64,000 nt of DNA from Moorella sp. E308F (GTDB lineage Bacteria > Bacillota > DSM-521 > Neomoorellales > Neomoorellaceae). The position numbers and the translations under genes are program-made. Where the stretch lies: positions 124,001-188,000 of the forward strand of contig NZ_BJKN01000001.1 in NCBI RefSeq assembly GCF_006538365.1, in the 5' to 3' direction. The notes under the pieces are model-generated. The model was given only the letters and a program-made list of their open reading frames with translations, had not been told where the DNA came from and did no database searches. Shown here one piece after another: positions 1 through 8,232 of the stretch (positions are counted from its first letter, which is position 1; each line of letters starts with the position of its first letter).

Positions 1-567
1 CTTGTGGCAGGTATCCACCAGCCGCCTGAGCCCCTCCGGTCCACCGTAAGAGTTCTGGACGGCAAAGGGGAAAACGCCGTCGTACCCCCAATTGCGGCTT
101 CCCGGGAACTGGGCCACGGGCATTAATTCAATGGCGGTAACCCCCAGGGTGCGCAAATCGTCCAGGTGGGCGATGATGGCGTCAAAAGTGCCCTCCGGGG
201 TGAAAGTCCCTACATGCAGTTCATAGAAGATTAGCTCCTCTCGGGTGCAGCCCACCCAGGAGTCGTCCGACCAGACGAAAGCCTGGGGATCTACAACCTG
301 GGAAGGGCCGTGGACACCGTGTGGCTGGTAGCGCGAAGCCGGGTCAGGGAACTGCCTTCCGTCCAGAAGGTAGTAATAGAGACTACCAGGTTCGACCCCC
401 TCTACCTCGCCTTGAAAGTACCCACGTTCTTTCCGGGTTAAAGGTTCAAGTCTTTCTTCAGGTGCCACGATCTGTACCGCCACACTTTCGGCCAGGGGTG
501 CCCAGAGGTGGAAGCGGCAGCGGCCATCCCCCAAGTAAGTGGCCCCCAGGCTAACATTATAGGTCAT
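1..567 (-). CDS. treZ: Malto-oligosyltrehalose trehalohydrolase, C-terminally truncated by the window edge
   Basis: The 189 visible codons read in frame to the window edge. They begin MTYNVSLGATYLGDGRCRF, a CBM48/E-set domain, and include WAPLAESVAVQ and then the start of a GH13 barrel (ELHVGTFTPEGTFDAI, ELMPVAQFPG, WGYDG). This pattern fits TreZ, which releases trehalose from maltooligosyltrehalose; a branching enzyme is less likely because the N-terminus is short and YYYLLDGRQFPDPASR is typical of TreZ. The ATG at 567 lies inside the 3' end of malQ (11-base overlap), so the two are translationally coupled. A Shine-Dalgarno-like GAGGTGG precedes it. The catalytic residues lie outside the window. 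Confidence 0.85.
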   Translation of the reverse strand, partial: MTYNVSLGATYLGDGRCRFHLWAPLAESVAVQIVAPEERLEPLTRKERGYFQGEVEGVEPGSLYYYLLDGRQFPDPASRYQPHGVHGPSQVVDPQAFVWSDDSWVGCTREELIFYELHVGTFTPEGTFDAIIAHLDDLRTLGVTAIELMPVAQFPGSRNWGYDGVFPFAVQNSYGGPEGLRRLVDTCHK

Positions 568-2674
568 GGTTTGCCACCTCGCCTTTGCAGATAAGAGGGC
601 CGCAGATGTTAGTATTCCTTAGATAACTGATCTCCTTTAGTACTTGCAGCACTTCCGGCTTCTGACTAAACTCTTCCACGGTGTAGCGCGCCTTGCGCCG
701 CCAGTTGGGATAGGCATCGACTGTCCCGGGGATATTTTGCGGAGCAGTCTCTAACCACAAATCCTCCAGGTTAACCAGGAGAATCCGGGCCCGGCTGGCG
801 GCCAGGTGAGCCAGGCAAGCGCGGGTGACGTCCCCGGTTTTATTGGTGGGTAGCGCCAGCCGACCCTGGTGGTAAAGAAAGACGGGCAAAGCCACCCGTT
901 CACTGGCGTCTTTTCCTAACCAGAAGGCTGCGAAGGGTGGCATATCATGGGTATTTAAGCATACCAGGGCCCTGGCGGGGATAGGGCGCAGTACCCTCCG
1001 GGTATTACCGGTATATTCGAAGGGCAGCACATACATCCGGTTGATATTATGCCCCTTCATGGCGCTGCGAACGGAACCGGGTACGTTACCAAGGTCCTCG
1101 CCCACGAGTAGTGCCCGGTAGCGCTGGGATTCAAGGGCTAAAATGGCATAGAACTCCTCGGCGCGGTAGCGCACATAAACCCCCTCGCGCGCGGATAGAC
1201 CCCGGGGAATCCAGTAGAGACGGTGCAGCCCCATTACGTGGTCGAGGCGTAAGATGCCGGCATGTTGGAGGTGGTGGCGCACGACGGCGATATAGTAGCG
1301 ATAACCCTGTTCCCGGATTCCCTCTGGATGGAGGGGAGGAAACCCCCAGTCCTGTCCCCGGCTGTAAAACGCATCAGGCGGGGCGCCACTATTGGCTTCC
1401 AGGGCAAAGACGGAGCGCTCGCGCCAGACATCGTACCCATCGCGATGAACTCCCAGCGGCAGATCAAGATATAACCTTTGCCCGTTTTGCCGGGCCCGGG
1501 CGGCGAGGTCCTGGAACTGGCGATGGGCCAGCCACTGGACATAAAGGTGATAACCCTCGACCCTCGGATCATAGTCCCCTTCCCGAAGGATGCCGTCCCG
1601 CAGCCGGCCAGGCCATACCTGCCAGCTGGTGCGCCGTTTCTCGACGGTAGCCCGAAAACGGGCATAATCCTGCACCACCGGGTTCTTTTTCACCCAGTCC
1701 CGGAAGGCGGCCTGCCGCCCGGAATTTCCAGCAAAGAAGTGGCGGGCGCAGAGTTCGAGTATCCGGCGTTTCACTGCCATCCCGCGGCGGTAGTCCACCA
1801 GTGGTGCGGCCTGCAGGGCCGCTATCTCTTGCCGGAACGCCGGGGAATTTAGTAACTCCCTTGCCTCACGGCACCTTTTTAATTCCTCCACGCGGGTAAC
1901 ATCAAGGTAAAATTCATTCCAGAACAAGCGAGTGACTGGTTCGTAGGGGCTCGGGATAAAAGGTTCGTCTAAAAAGCTCGCCAGAAGCGGTAGCGTACCA
2001 ACCAGATCGCCTCCCTGCTCGTGGACCCAACCTAATAGGGTCTCAAGGTCGGTAAGATCCCCCGCACCCCAGCTTCGCCCGGAATGAAGGGCGTAGAGGG
2101 GTACGAAGATCCCCCAGAGGCGTTTCGTACTGGTAACTGGGCCATAGGCCTGGCGCGGGGCAGAAATAAGCAAGATTTTATGGTGACGAGCCGGCAAGGT
2201 TATTGTCAACCAGTGGTATCCCAACGGTAACCCGGACGGCAGTTTAAGCTGCCTGACCTCATAGTTCATGCCTTCCACGACAACTGCCTGGAGTACGGGT
2301 AAACGGGCTAAATGGCAGCTCCAGCGCCATACTTTGCCGTTTTCTAGTTCCAACCGGCAATCAGCAATACCTCCCGTAAGTTCCGCAGGCAGGCGCAGTT
2401 GGAGACGAACAGGTTCCCTATTCCAAGCTACGGCCGCCGGTTCACAACAACGCCGCCATTGCTTCTGGATGCCTTCCCGCAGGGCACTGGAAACGTCGGC
2501 GAGACGCTCTACCGGTGCTCCCAGGACCTGCAGTACCGCCAGCAACGATTGCGGCGAAGCCAGACGCCGGCGACCAGCATTATCGTAAAAGGCAGTTTCC
2601 ACGCCGTATAACCGGGCTAGCCGGTGCAGCAGGCGGATCTGTAATCCTGTCACGGCCAACAAATCTCCTATCAT
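557..2674 (-). CDS. malQ: 4-alpha-glucanotransferase (amylomaltase, GH77)
   Basis: A 705-residue cytoplasmic GH77 enzyme that transfers alpha-1,4-glucan segments between maltodextrins. Recognisable GH77 blocks are SPYEPVTRLFWNEFYLDV, GAPPDAFYSRGQDWGFPP, the nucleophile region GILRLDHVMGLHRLYW (Asp near residue 476), the acid/base region LLVGEDLGNVP (near 523) and NTHDMPPF (near 573). The N-terminal extension of about 170 residues makes it longer than the roughly 500-residue bacterial amylomaltases, as in the long MalQ subgroup. It is the upstream partner of treZ and its stop overlaps the treZ start. Together they suggest glycogen or maltodextrin turnover towards trehalose. Confidence 0.93.
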   Translation of the reverse strand: MIGDLLAVTGLQIRLLHRLARLYGVETAFYDNAGRRRLASPQSLLAVLQVLGAPVERLADVSSALREGIQKQWRRCCEPAAVAWNREPVRLQLRLPAELTGGIADCRLELENGKVWRWSCHLARLPVLQAVVVEGMNYEVRQLKLPSGLPLGYHWLTITLPARHHKILLISAPRQAYGPVTSTKRLWGIFVPLYALHSGRSWGAGDLTDLETLLGWVHEQGGDLVGTLPLLASFLDEPFIPSPYEPVTRLFWNEFYLDVTRVEELKRCREARELLNSPAFRQEIAALQAAPLVDYRRGMAVKRRILELCARHFFAGNSGRQAAFRDWVKKNPVVQDYARFRATVEKRRTSWQVWPGRLRDGILREGDYDPRVEGYHLYVQWLAHRQFQDLAARARQNGQRLYLDLPLGVHRDGYDVWRERSVFALEANSGAPPDAFYSRGQDWGFPPLHPEGIREQGYRYYIAVVRHHLQHAGILRLDHVMGLHRLYWIPRGLSAREGVYVRYRAEEFYAILALESQRYRALLVGEDLGNVPGSVRSAMKGHNINRMYVLPFEYTGNTRRVLRPIPARALVCLNTHDMPPFAAFWLGKDASERVALPVFLYHQGRLALPTNKTGDVTRACLAHLAASRARILLVNLEDLWLETAPQNIPGTVDAYPNWRRKARYTVEEFSQKPEVLQVLKEISYLRNTNICGPLICKGEVANHDL

Positions 2675-2813
2675 CGTGGCATCAGGAGCAGGAGTTTTTA
2701 TTATCCACCACTTCCGGTAGCAAAAGTATTATTCCCAGCTGGTAGCCTGATATGACTCTTCTCGGGGCGGAGTTGCCATTTTAGCATGAACCTCCATGAG
2801 GTGGTTCTCTTGC

Positions 2814-2864
2814 AAAAAAATTAAAGCCCCCTCATTCCCCGGTCGGGAAAAGAGGGGGCTTTTT
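2814..2864 (-). terminator. Rho-independent terminator of the methyltransferase operon (bidirectional-looking)
   Basis: Inverted repeat AAAGCCCCCTC (2823-2833) and GAGGGGGCT (2852-2860) with U-tracts on both sides. On the minus strand the hairpin is followed by a TTTAATTTTTTT run. It lies about 90 bases past the stop of the URO-D-like methyltransferase and before malQ. Confidence 0.85.
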
Positions 2865-2956
2865 GCCTGCGTCCTGACAGGCACCTGCAATAACAGATGT
2901 TCTCATGATCCCCGCAAAGCATAGAAAAAATATCTTCTTGCCTTGGTAATCTGCTT

Positions 2957-4273
2957 TTACCGGTAGGTGCCGTATTCCCTTGCGGATGCTATCAGGGCGT
3001 GCATGTTTTCAGGTCTTATGTCATCGATTACCGCCCCGGAGCTCAAAATAAACCCACCATTTTTACCGGCAATTTTGATAAGTTGTTTACAGTAATCCTT
3101 TATTTCTTCCGGTGTCCCAAAGGTCAACAGAGTAATGGGCACGTTGCCGGCAATGCAAGCTATATCCCCCAGTACCTCTTTAGCTTTAGCCATATCGGTC
3201 TGGTCAAAAAGCCATACCGTCGTGCCCTTGGGCAGGTCACGAATGACTTCTAACCGGGAATTATAGCCTCCTTCAGCAAATAAGAAAGGAACCAATCCTT
3301 CTTCAATTAAACCAGTAATAACTTTTCTTAGCGTCGGCCAATAGAAGGTCTTAAACTGTTTGCCTGACAGGAAACCGTCAGCTCCCTTATGCAGGGGCAT
3401 AAATACTAGCGGGTGGCCGGCGGTCTTGGCGGAAGATACCCCCATCCTTATGGCCAGGGGGGCAACCGCCTCCAGGGCTTCCAGCAGTTTTTCTGGCTGT
3501 CTATACATATCAATAATGATTCCATGGGTACCCCTGAGAGTGTCGCCGATGATATCAAAAGGTGCTTTGCTTACTCCTCCAACGAAGGAGGGGTATCCAT
3601 TCCCTTGAAGTGCCCGGTCCACTGCGCGAACCATACTGGCCCAACGGTGAACTTCATCTCCCGCTTCGAAAACGGCCTTGAAGGCGGCCTGTACTTCGGG
3701 AAAACCGAAGGGAATAAAACTACCACAAGTCATTACAATTTCCAGAACGTCGGTAAGAGGAGCCAGTTTTGCGAAGGGTTTAAGTGCACCGAAAATGCGG
3801 GGGAAATATAATCTTATCCAGAAGTCAGAAGGATCGTGGATCAAAGCGTCGTACTCATCGGCCTTCATATACTCCGCCTCAAGGCATTGGTATGAGGTAT
3901 CCGGCGGGACACCATGACCTGGCCACCTATACAGTTTGTAGTCAAGAATTTCAAAAAATCTACCTGGCGGAACAAAAGTTGTTCCTAGATATGCATCGGG
4001 CTCAAAATCTAAAACGTATTTCTTCCAAGCAACCGCAGTTTTGTCATAATCATACATCGCATCTTGAACGGTTATACCTGAGTAATAAACCGGAAAAAGT
4101 CCCGTTATAGGACAAACCGGTACCCGGTCAGGTACCTTTCTTAATTGAATAGCGTCTTTTAGACGCATTACTCGCTCTTTATACGACTTTTCTGCTTCCG
4201 GACTCGCAAATTCGATGCCTTGACCAGAAAGCCACGAAAAGAACATTTGCTCTTGCCTTTCTTCCGGTTTCAT
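2957..4273 (-). CDS. Uroporphyrinogen decarboxylase-like corrinoid methyltransferase
   Basis: A 438-residue URO-D superfamily protein (PDRVPVCPITGLFPVYYSG, GVSKAPFDIIGDTLRGTHG, FMPLHKGADGFLS, LFAEGGYNSRLEVIRDLP, CIAGNVPITLLTFGTPEE). It is much longer than haem-pathway HemE (about 350 residues) and matches the MtvB/MtaA/CmuA-like branch that moves a methyl group from a methoxylated or methylated substrate to a corrinoid protein. The gene directly upstream encodes the corrinoid protein, separated by only 16 bases, so this is probably the substrate-specific methyltransferase of a small O-, N- or S-demethylase. The substrate cannot be read from sequence. No MtvA-like second methyltransferase is present in the window. 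Confidence 0.8.
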   Translation of the reverse strand: MKPEERQEQMFFSWLSGQGIEFASPEAEKSYKERVMRLKDAIQLRKVPDRVPVCPITGLFPVYYSGITVQDAMYDYDKTAVAWKKYVLDFEPDAYLGTTFVPPGRFFEILDYKLYRWPGHGVPPDTSYQCLEAEYMKADEYDALIHDPSDFWIRLYFPRIFGALKPFAKLAPLTDVLEIVMTCGSFIPFGFPEVQAAFKAVFEAGDEVHRWASMVRAVDRALQGNGYPSFVGGVSKAPFDIIGDTLRGTHGIIIDMYRQPEKLLEALEAVAPLAIRMGVSSAKTAGHPLVFMPLHKGADGFLSGKQFKTFYWPTLRKVITGLIEEGLVPFLFAEGGYNSRLEVIRDLPKGTTVWLFDQTDMAKAKEVLGDIACIAGNVPITLLTFGTPEEIKDYCKQLIKIAGKNGGFILSSGAVIDDIRPENMHALIASAREYGTYR

Positions 4274-4289
4274 TGACTTCTCCTCTTTA

Positions 4290-4946
4290 TCATTCCTTCG
4301 AAATTAAAACCCTCATCCCCAGCCAGCGCCGGCAGATGGCCACTCCTTCCCCCGCCTCCCGCACCCAGGCGTCGGCACCTACATACTGGCAGACACGCTC
4401 ATTGACCAGACCTCCTATAAGAACTTTAACCGCAGGCTTAGGAGCCAGCATGCGGACCAATTGGACGGTGCGGCGCATGGATTCAAAAGAAGAAGTCAGC
4501 AAAGCAGATAACCCCAAAACCCGGGCGCCTGTTTCCCGGATAATATTCAAAAAAATGTCCGGTGGAATGTCCACCCCCGCATCGTAGACGCGAAATCCTT
4601 CACATCGAAGCAGGGAGATAGTTATGTTCTTGCCGATGTCATGGATGTCACCCTCTACCGTACCAAAAACGATATCGGCTTTGCCCGGCTGCTCCTGAGA
4701 GATTGCTGAAATAGACAGAAAGGGTTCTAGAACCCGGAGAGCCTCCTGAAATATTTCTGCCGACATTACCAGGTCACTTAAGAAATATTCTCCACTCGCA
4801 TAACGTTCCCCTACGATTTTAAGTCCCTGCCGGCATTCTTCTACAATTTCCAGGGGTGGTTTCTGCTCGCGGAGGGCTTGTCCGACCAGTTCAAGGACCT
4901 TCTTTTCTTCTAATTCTGCCATAGCCATCGTTAAGGGCCCCAACAC
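4290..4946 (-). CDS. Corrinoid (B12-binding) methyl-carrier protein
   Basis: A 218-residue protein with an N-terminal B12-binding cap (about 1-90) and a C-terminal cobalamin-binding Rossmann domain. The signature GDIHDIGKN (His supplies the lower axial ligand of Co) is near residue 97, followed by GLSALLTSSFESM and VLIGGLVNE. It belongs to the MtvC/MtaC/MtbC family that carries the methyl group between methyltransferases. AGAGGTGG at 4950-4957 serves either the GTG at 4946 or, with better spacing, the TTG at 4943. It lies between the GntR regulator and the methyltransferase in one cassette. Confidence 0.9.
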   Translation of the reverse strand: MLGPLTMAMAELEEKKVLELVGQALREQKPPLEIVEECRQGLKIVGERYASGEYFLSDLVMSAEIFQEALRVLEPFLSISAISQEQPGKADIVFGTVEGDIHDIGKNITISLLRCEGFRVYDAGVDIPPDIFLNIIRETGARVLGLSALLTSSFESMRRTVQLVRMLAPKPAVKVLIGGLVNERVCQYVGADAWVREAGEGVAICRRWLGMRVLISKE

Positions 4947-4994
4947 AAACCACCTCTTTTTTTGTTAGACTGGTAGCAGGATTGTTAATCAGAT

Positions 4995-5726
4995 CTAAAT
5001 TGTCGCGGAGACGGAGGTTAATTGATACCTGTCGCCACGGTATAAACACCATCCCCACCCCACCGGCCGGCCATCCCCGGCCAGAAGTACCTGCTCCAGC
5101 AAGAAGGCCGGCGAACCCGGTGCCACACGTAAAGCGCGGGCCTCTTCATCATTCAGGGATGTAACCTGCAAGATCATCTTGCTGCTTACGGGCAGGGCTT
5201 CAGCATGTTTCTCCACCATGTCCGGAAGCGCCTGGTACTGGAGCTCGTTCTCTAGGATGGGTCGCCCCCGGTCGTAGCGAAGGTATTTCCGGTCATAGGC
5301 GAGGGGCTCCCCGCCAGCCAAAAGGGAGCGGCGGATATAGAGCACCTTCGTCCCTGCCGGAACTTGTAATTTCCCGGCCGCTTTTTCCGGTGCGGGAACC
5401 AGCCGGGCTTCCAGCAGCCGGACACTGGAGGTCAAACCCCGTGCAGCCACCTCCTTGTGAAATTCTTCCATGACAAAGACAGCGCGATCCAGCTCGGGGC
5501 GGGAGACAAAAGTACCTTTCCCTCGTTCAGTGCGAATAAGACCGGCCCTGGCCAGCTGGCTCAGGCTGCGGCGGACAGTCATACGGCTTAACCCGTATTT
5601 TTCACTCAGCTCCGCTTCGGAGGGTAAAGCCTCGCCCGGACGGTATTCTCCTAATCTGATCTGGCGTTCCAGGATCTGTGCCAGCTGGTAGTAAGGAGGT
5701 ACAAAAGAGCTTTTGTCTATAGCCAT
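4995..5726 (-). CDS. GntR/HutC-family transcriptional regulator
   Basis: 243 residues. A winged helix-turn-helix lies at about 8-77 (GEYRPGEALPSEAELSEKYG, then SRMTVRRSLSQLARAGLIRT and GKGTFVSRP), followed by a UTRA ligand-binding domain (about 95-238; VLYIRRSLLAGGEPLAYDRK, AFLLEQVLL). It is the first gene of the corrinoid-methyltransferase cassette and a likely substrate-responsive regulator of it. A typical operator was not recognised in the 220 bases upstream. Confidence 0.9.
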   Translation of the reverse strand: MAIDKSSFVPPYYQLAQILERQIRLGEYRPGEALPSEAELSEKYGLSRMTVRRSLSQLARAGLIRTERGKGTFVSRPELDRAVFVMEEFHKEVAARGLTSSVRLLEARLVPAPEKAAGKLQVPAGTKVLYIRRSLLAGGEPLAYDRKYLRYDRGRPILENELQYQALPDMVEKHAEALPVSSKMILQVTSLNDEEARALRVAPGSPAFLLEQVLLAGDGRPVGWGWCLYRGDRYQLTSVSATI

Positions 5727-5904
5727 ATTTTAATCACCTCGATCAGTTATAGCTAAGAGTAGCTGGTATATCTTAAGCCCGGGCCCGTTTTTCCAATGTC
5801 AGGACGCCGGGAAGCAATACCGTATTCCAGCGAACCTTTGTCGTTTATACAACTATTCTCTATTTATTTGATAATTCCTGCTTCAACCAAACTGTCTCCT
5901 AAAT

Positions 5905-5932
5905 TAAAAGGCCCCGGTTAAGTCCAGGGGCC
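5905..5932 (-). terminator. Intrinsic terminator after the CBM25-like gene
   Basis: GGCCCC (5910-5915) and GGGGCC (5927-5932) form a stem. On the minus strand it is followed by TTTTAATTT. It lies just past the stop at 5949. Confidence 0.75.
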
Positions 5933-5948
5933 GCTAGATTATACTCTT

Positions 5949-6341
5949 TTACCTGCGTCCCGGCAGATTGCCCTTGTGGATTTCAAAGCTCCAGTTGAGA
6001 CCGTTGTTGTTGTCCCAGTTGTTGGCGCTGTCCTTGAAGCAGATGTTCAGGCGGCTGCCGTCTTCCACCCGGATGTTTTTGACCCAGCCGTAGCCGGTAC
6101 GCTCCATGCGGTAATCATAGATATTTTGCCAGTTATTGGCGTCACCGTAACCGGTATGCAGCCATACCTGGTCGGCGCCGCAGGCATCCAGGAGGCCGTG
6201 GTAAAGGATGGTTACTTCGTCGCCGGCGGTAATGGGTACCGGGTCTACCACCACCCCGCCGGGATATTCAGCCGCCCGCATCTGTTGCAGGCGCGTCCGC
6301 TCATCACTCACAAAACGGCTGCGGTTTTTATCACCCAACAT
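5949..6341 (-). CDS. Free-standing CBM25-like carbohydrate-binding protein
   Basis: 130 residues. After a polar N-terminus of about 30 residues comes one beta-sandwich module with the CBM25-type pattern: ITAGDEVTILYHGLL, GADQVWLHTGYG, MERTGYGWVKNI, LNICFKDSANNWDNNNGLNW. CBM25 modules normally sit on secreted amylases and bind starch. Here there is no catalytic domain and no signal peptide, so a cytoplasmic protein binding glycogen or maltodextrin is the simplest inference. It has its own Shine-Dalgarno (GGGGAGGTAATAA then ATG) and terminator, so it is a separate unit. It lies 3 kb from malQ/treZ. Confidence 0.75.
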   Translation of the reverse strand: MLGDKNRSRFVSDERTRLQQMRAAEYPGGVVVDPVPITAGDEVTILYHGLLDACGADQVWLHTGYGDANNWQNIYDYRMERTGYGWVKNIRVEDGSRLNICFKDSANNWDNNNGLNWSFEIHKGNLPGRR

Positions 6342-6497
6342 TTATTACCTCCCCAGGAGAAGTTGCTAAAATTAGTTTCTCTGGGAAAAGGCCGGGCTAT
6401 ACCTTACTGCCGCCCTGATGACTACACCAGCCGTATCTCTACCACCCCACAAACATAATCCCTTCTTAAGGCCTCTATAAACCCGCCAGGATTTCTC

Positions 6498-7319
6498 CTA
6501 ACGCCGTTCCAACCATTCCCTACTGGCATATTTCGCCCTTAACTCCTCCAGGCGCCCTTTTTCGCCATCTGTAAGCTCTCCCCGTATAAACTCTAAGCCG
6601 TAGAGCCGGGTAAAGGCCCGGACAATGCCGGCCTTTATTTCCCCTGCTTCAACCCTGCGGCCTAAAATTTCCTCCAGGCCACAGGCCTGGTGGTAAAATT
6701 TATCCTTGAGGCGCTGGCGTACGGCTTCCGAAGGCATCTTCAGGACGGCAAAAAGGTCGTCAACATTTAAGGCGATGACTATAGATCCGTGCTGGAGGAC
6801 GACGCCCCCTTTGCGGGTCTGGGCACTGCCTACGACTTTGCGCCCGCCGCTGGTTATCTCATACCAGGAGGGGGCATCAAAGCAGGCGGCCGAAGTATGC
6901 TCATCCTGGGCTCCTTTGCGGCCGGAAGCAATCTCCACCGGCGCTCCCAGTTCCTTTAACCCCAGGGCCAGGGCCTCTGCCAGGCGTAAGTAAGAAGGGC
7001 GAATCCCGCCGGTCATGAGGGGGTGGTCCTCCCGGGCAACCACGCTGTAAGTGACTTCATTATCATGAAGTACGGCCCGGCCGCCGGTTAAGCGGCGCAC
7101 CAACCCCAGGCGCCGTTCTTTCACGGCCTCCAGGTCAATTTCTTTTTCTAACTGCTGGAAATACCCCAGGGAAATGGTTGGCGGCGACCAGGCGTAAAAA
7201 CGTAAGGTCGGCGGTGTTTTGCCTTCCCGGTGCTCCAGCAGGATGGCCTCGTCCACGGCCATGTTGGTGTAAGGGTCAGCCACGCCGGTATCTAACAGCC
7301 GCCAGGTTTCAACTGGCAT
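6498..7319 (-). CDS. lipM: Octanoyltransferase LipM (lipoate-protein ligase A fold)
   Basis: A 273-residue BPL/LplA-superfamily protein. RRLTGGRAVLHDNEVTYSV is the acyl-binding block. CFDAPSWYEIT contains the Cys that is the acyl acceptor in Bacillus LipM, and GRKVVGSAQTRKGGVVLQHG contains the invariant Lys. Length and Cys position fit LipM (octanoyl-ACP:GcvH octanoyltransferase) better than ATP-dependent LplA. gcvH lies about 4 kb away in the same orientation, so this protein probably starts lipoylation of GcvH. LipA is not in the window. Confidence 0.85.
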   Translation of the reverse strand: MPVETWRLLDTGVADPYTNMAVDEAILLEHREGKTPPTLRFYAWSPPTISLGYFQQLEKEIDLEAVKERRLGLVRRLTGGRAVLHDNEVTYSVVAREDHPLMTGGIRPSYLRLAEALALGLKELGAPVEIASGRKGAQDEHTSAACFDAPSWYEITSGGRKVVGSAQTRKGGVVLQHGSIVIALNVDDLFAVLKMPSEAVRQRLKDKFYHQACGLEEILGRRVEAGEIKAGIVRAFTRLYGLEFIRGELTDGEKGRLEELRAKYASREWLERR

Positions 7320-7347
7320 ATATATCCCCCCTACAATTACCCCGATA

Positions 7348-7376
7348 TTGACATACCACTCATGTAATGCTATCCT
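7348..7376 (+). promoter_or_regulatory. Sigma-A-type promoter of the HEPN/MNT pair
   Basis: TTGACA at 7348-7353, a 17-base spacer and TATCCT at 7371-7376, 45 bases before the proposed HEPN start. It is divergent from lipM. Confidence 0.65.
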
Positions 7377-7420
7377 GTAAACAGATGGGAAAATATGTAA
7401 TAATATTGCAGGTGTTGAAA

Positions 7421-7810
7421 ATGCCTGAAAGAAGCAGCGACTGGCTGCGGCAAGCAGAAGCAGACTTAAGGCATGCCATTAATTCGTTTAACGCCGGGGA
7501 TTTTGAATGGACCTGTTTTGCCGCCCAGCAGGCGGCGGAAAAAGCAGTAAAAGCATTATTTCAAAAGTTGCACCTCGACGCCTGGGGGCATACCGTATCC
7601 ATTTTACTGGCAAATCTACCGGCAGAAATTGCCGTTCCTGAAGATTTGATTGATAAAGCTAAGGTTATCGACAAGCATTATATCCCGGCCCGCTATCCGA
7701 ACGGTTTCGAAATCGGAGCGCCCACCGACTTTTACACTGCCGGGGAGGCCGACACCGCCATCAAGATTGCAGGTGAAATCATTGAATTCTGTAAGAATCA
7801 TCTCCGTTGA
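7421..7810 (+). CDS. HEPN domain protein (possible HepT-like toxin)
   Basis: 129 residues from the ATG at 7421, chosen because AGGTG lies 6 bases upstream. The COG2250-type HEPN helical bundle is clear: SDWLRQAEADLRHA, FAAQQAAEKAVKALFQ, HTVSILLANL and IDKHYIPARYPNGF near residue 85. The classical Rx4-6H RNase motif is not obvious, so RNase activity is uncertain. The next gene is a minimal nucleotidyltransferase overlapping its 3' end, the usual HEPN/MNT toxin-antitoxin or nucleotide-transfer pair. The pair is an isolated plus-strand insertion between minus-strand glycine-pathway genes. Confidence 0.85.
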   Translation: MPERSSDWLRQAEADLRHAINSFNAGDFEWTCFAAQQAAEKAVKALFQKLHLDAWGHTVSILLANLPAEIAVPEDLIDKAKVIDKHYIPARYPNGFEIGAPTDFYTAGEADTAIKIAGEIIEFCKNHLR

Positions 7811-8102
7811 GGAGAAAGTTGTCAGAAATGCCCTGGAAGACCTGGCGGCAAGGTTGAAGTCAAGGCCGGAGGTGTTGGCCGTTTACCTTTGCGGCTCCTG
7901 GGCCAGGGGGAACTACACCCCTTACAGCGACATCGACCTTTTGATCCTGATTACAAATGACGATAGAAAACCCTGGGAGAGAGTGCCGGATTATTTGCCC
8001 GGCAAATTTCCCGTGGGGCTGGACCTTTTTGTATATACTCCCGAAGAGCTTAAAAACAGCCGGTTTGCCAGGGAACTTTTAAAAAACGCCATCCCACTCT
8101 AG
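7782..8102 (+). CDS. Minimal nucleotidyltransferase (MNT/MntA-like)
   Basis: 106 residues with the polymerase-beta-type motif GSWARGNYTPYSDIDLLIL (GSx10DxD). The start is taken as TTG 7782 because AGGTGA lies 5 bases upstream and no ATG or GTG is in frame nearby. It then overlaps the HEPN gene by 29 bases, implying translational coupling. In MntA-HepT systems the MNT protein neutralises HEPN by adding AMP to a Tyr, and a similar role is possible here. Confidence 0.82.
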   Translation: MNSVRIISVEEKVVRNALEDLAARLKSRPEVLAVYLCGSWARGNYTPYSDIDLLILITNDDRKPWERVPDYLPGKFPVGLDLFVYTPEELKNSRFARELLKNAIPL

Positions 8103-8180
8103 CCTTGCTATGTACTTCCCGCGCGAACAGCAATTAGTGAACGTCCCGGTATCCGATGGTTTAATAAGGTATAGGGAAGC

Positions 8181-8210
8181 AAAGCCGGCAAGTCTTGAGC
8201 TGCCGGCTTT
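8181..8210. terminator. Shared convergent terminator
   Basis: AAAGCCGGCA (8181-8190) and TGCCGGCTTT (8201-8210) form a 10-bp stem between the convergent MNT gene and gcvPB. The plus-strand side is followed by GTTTATCTTT. Confidence 0.75.
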
Positions 8211-8232
8211 GTTTATCTTTCGCCAGGGACAA

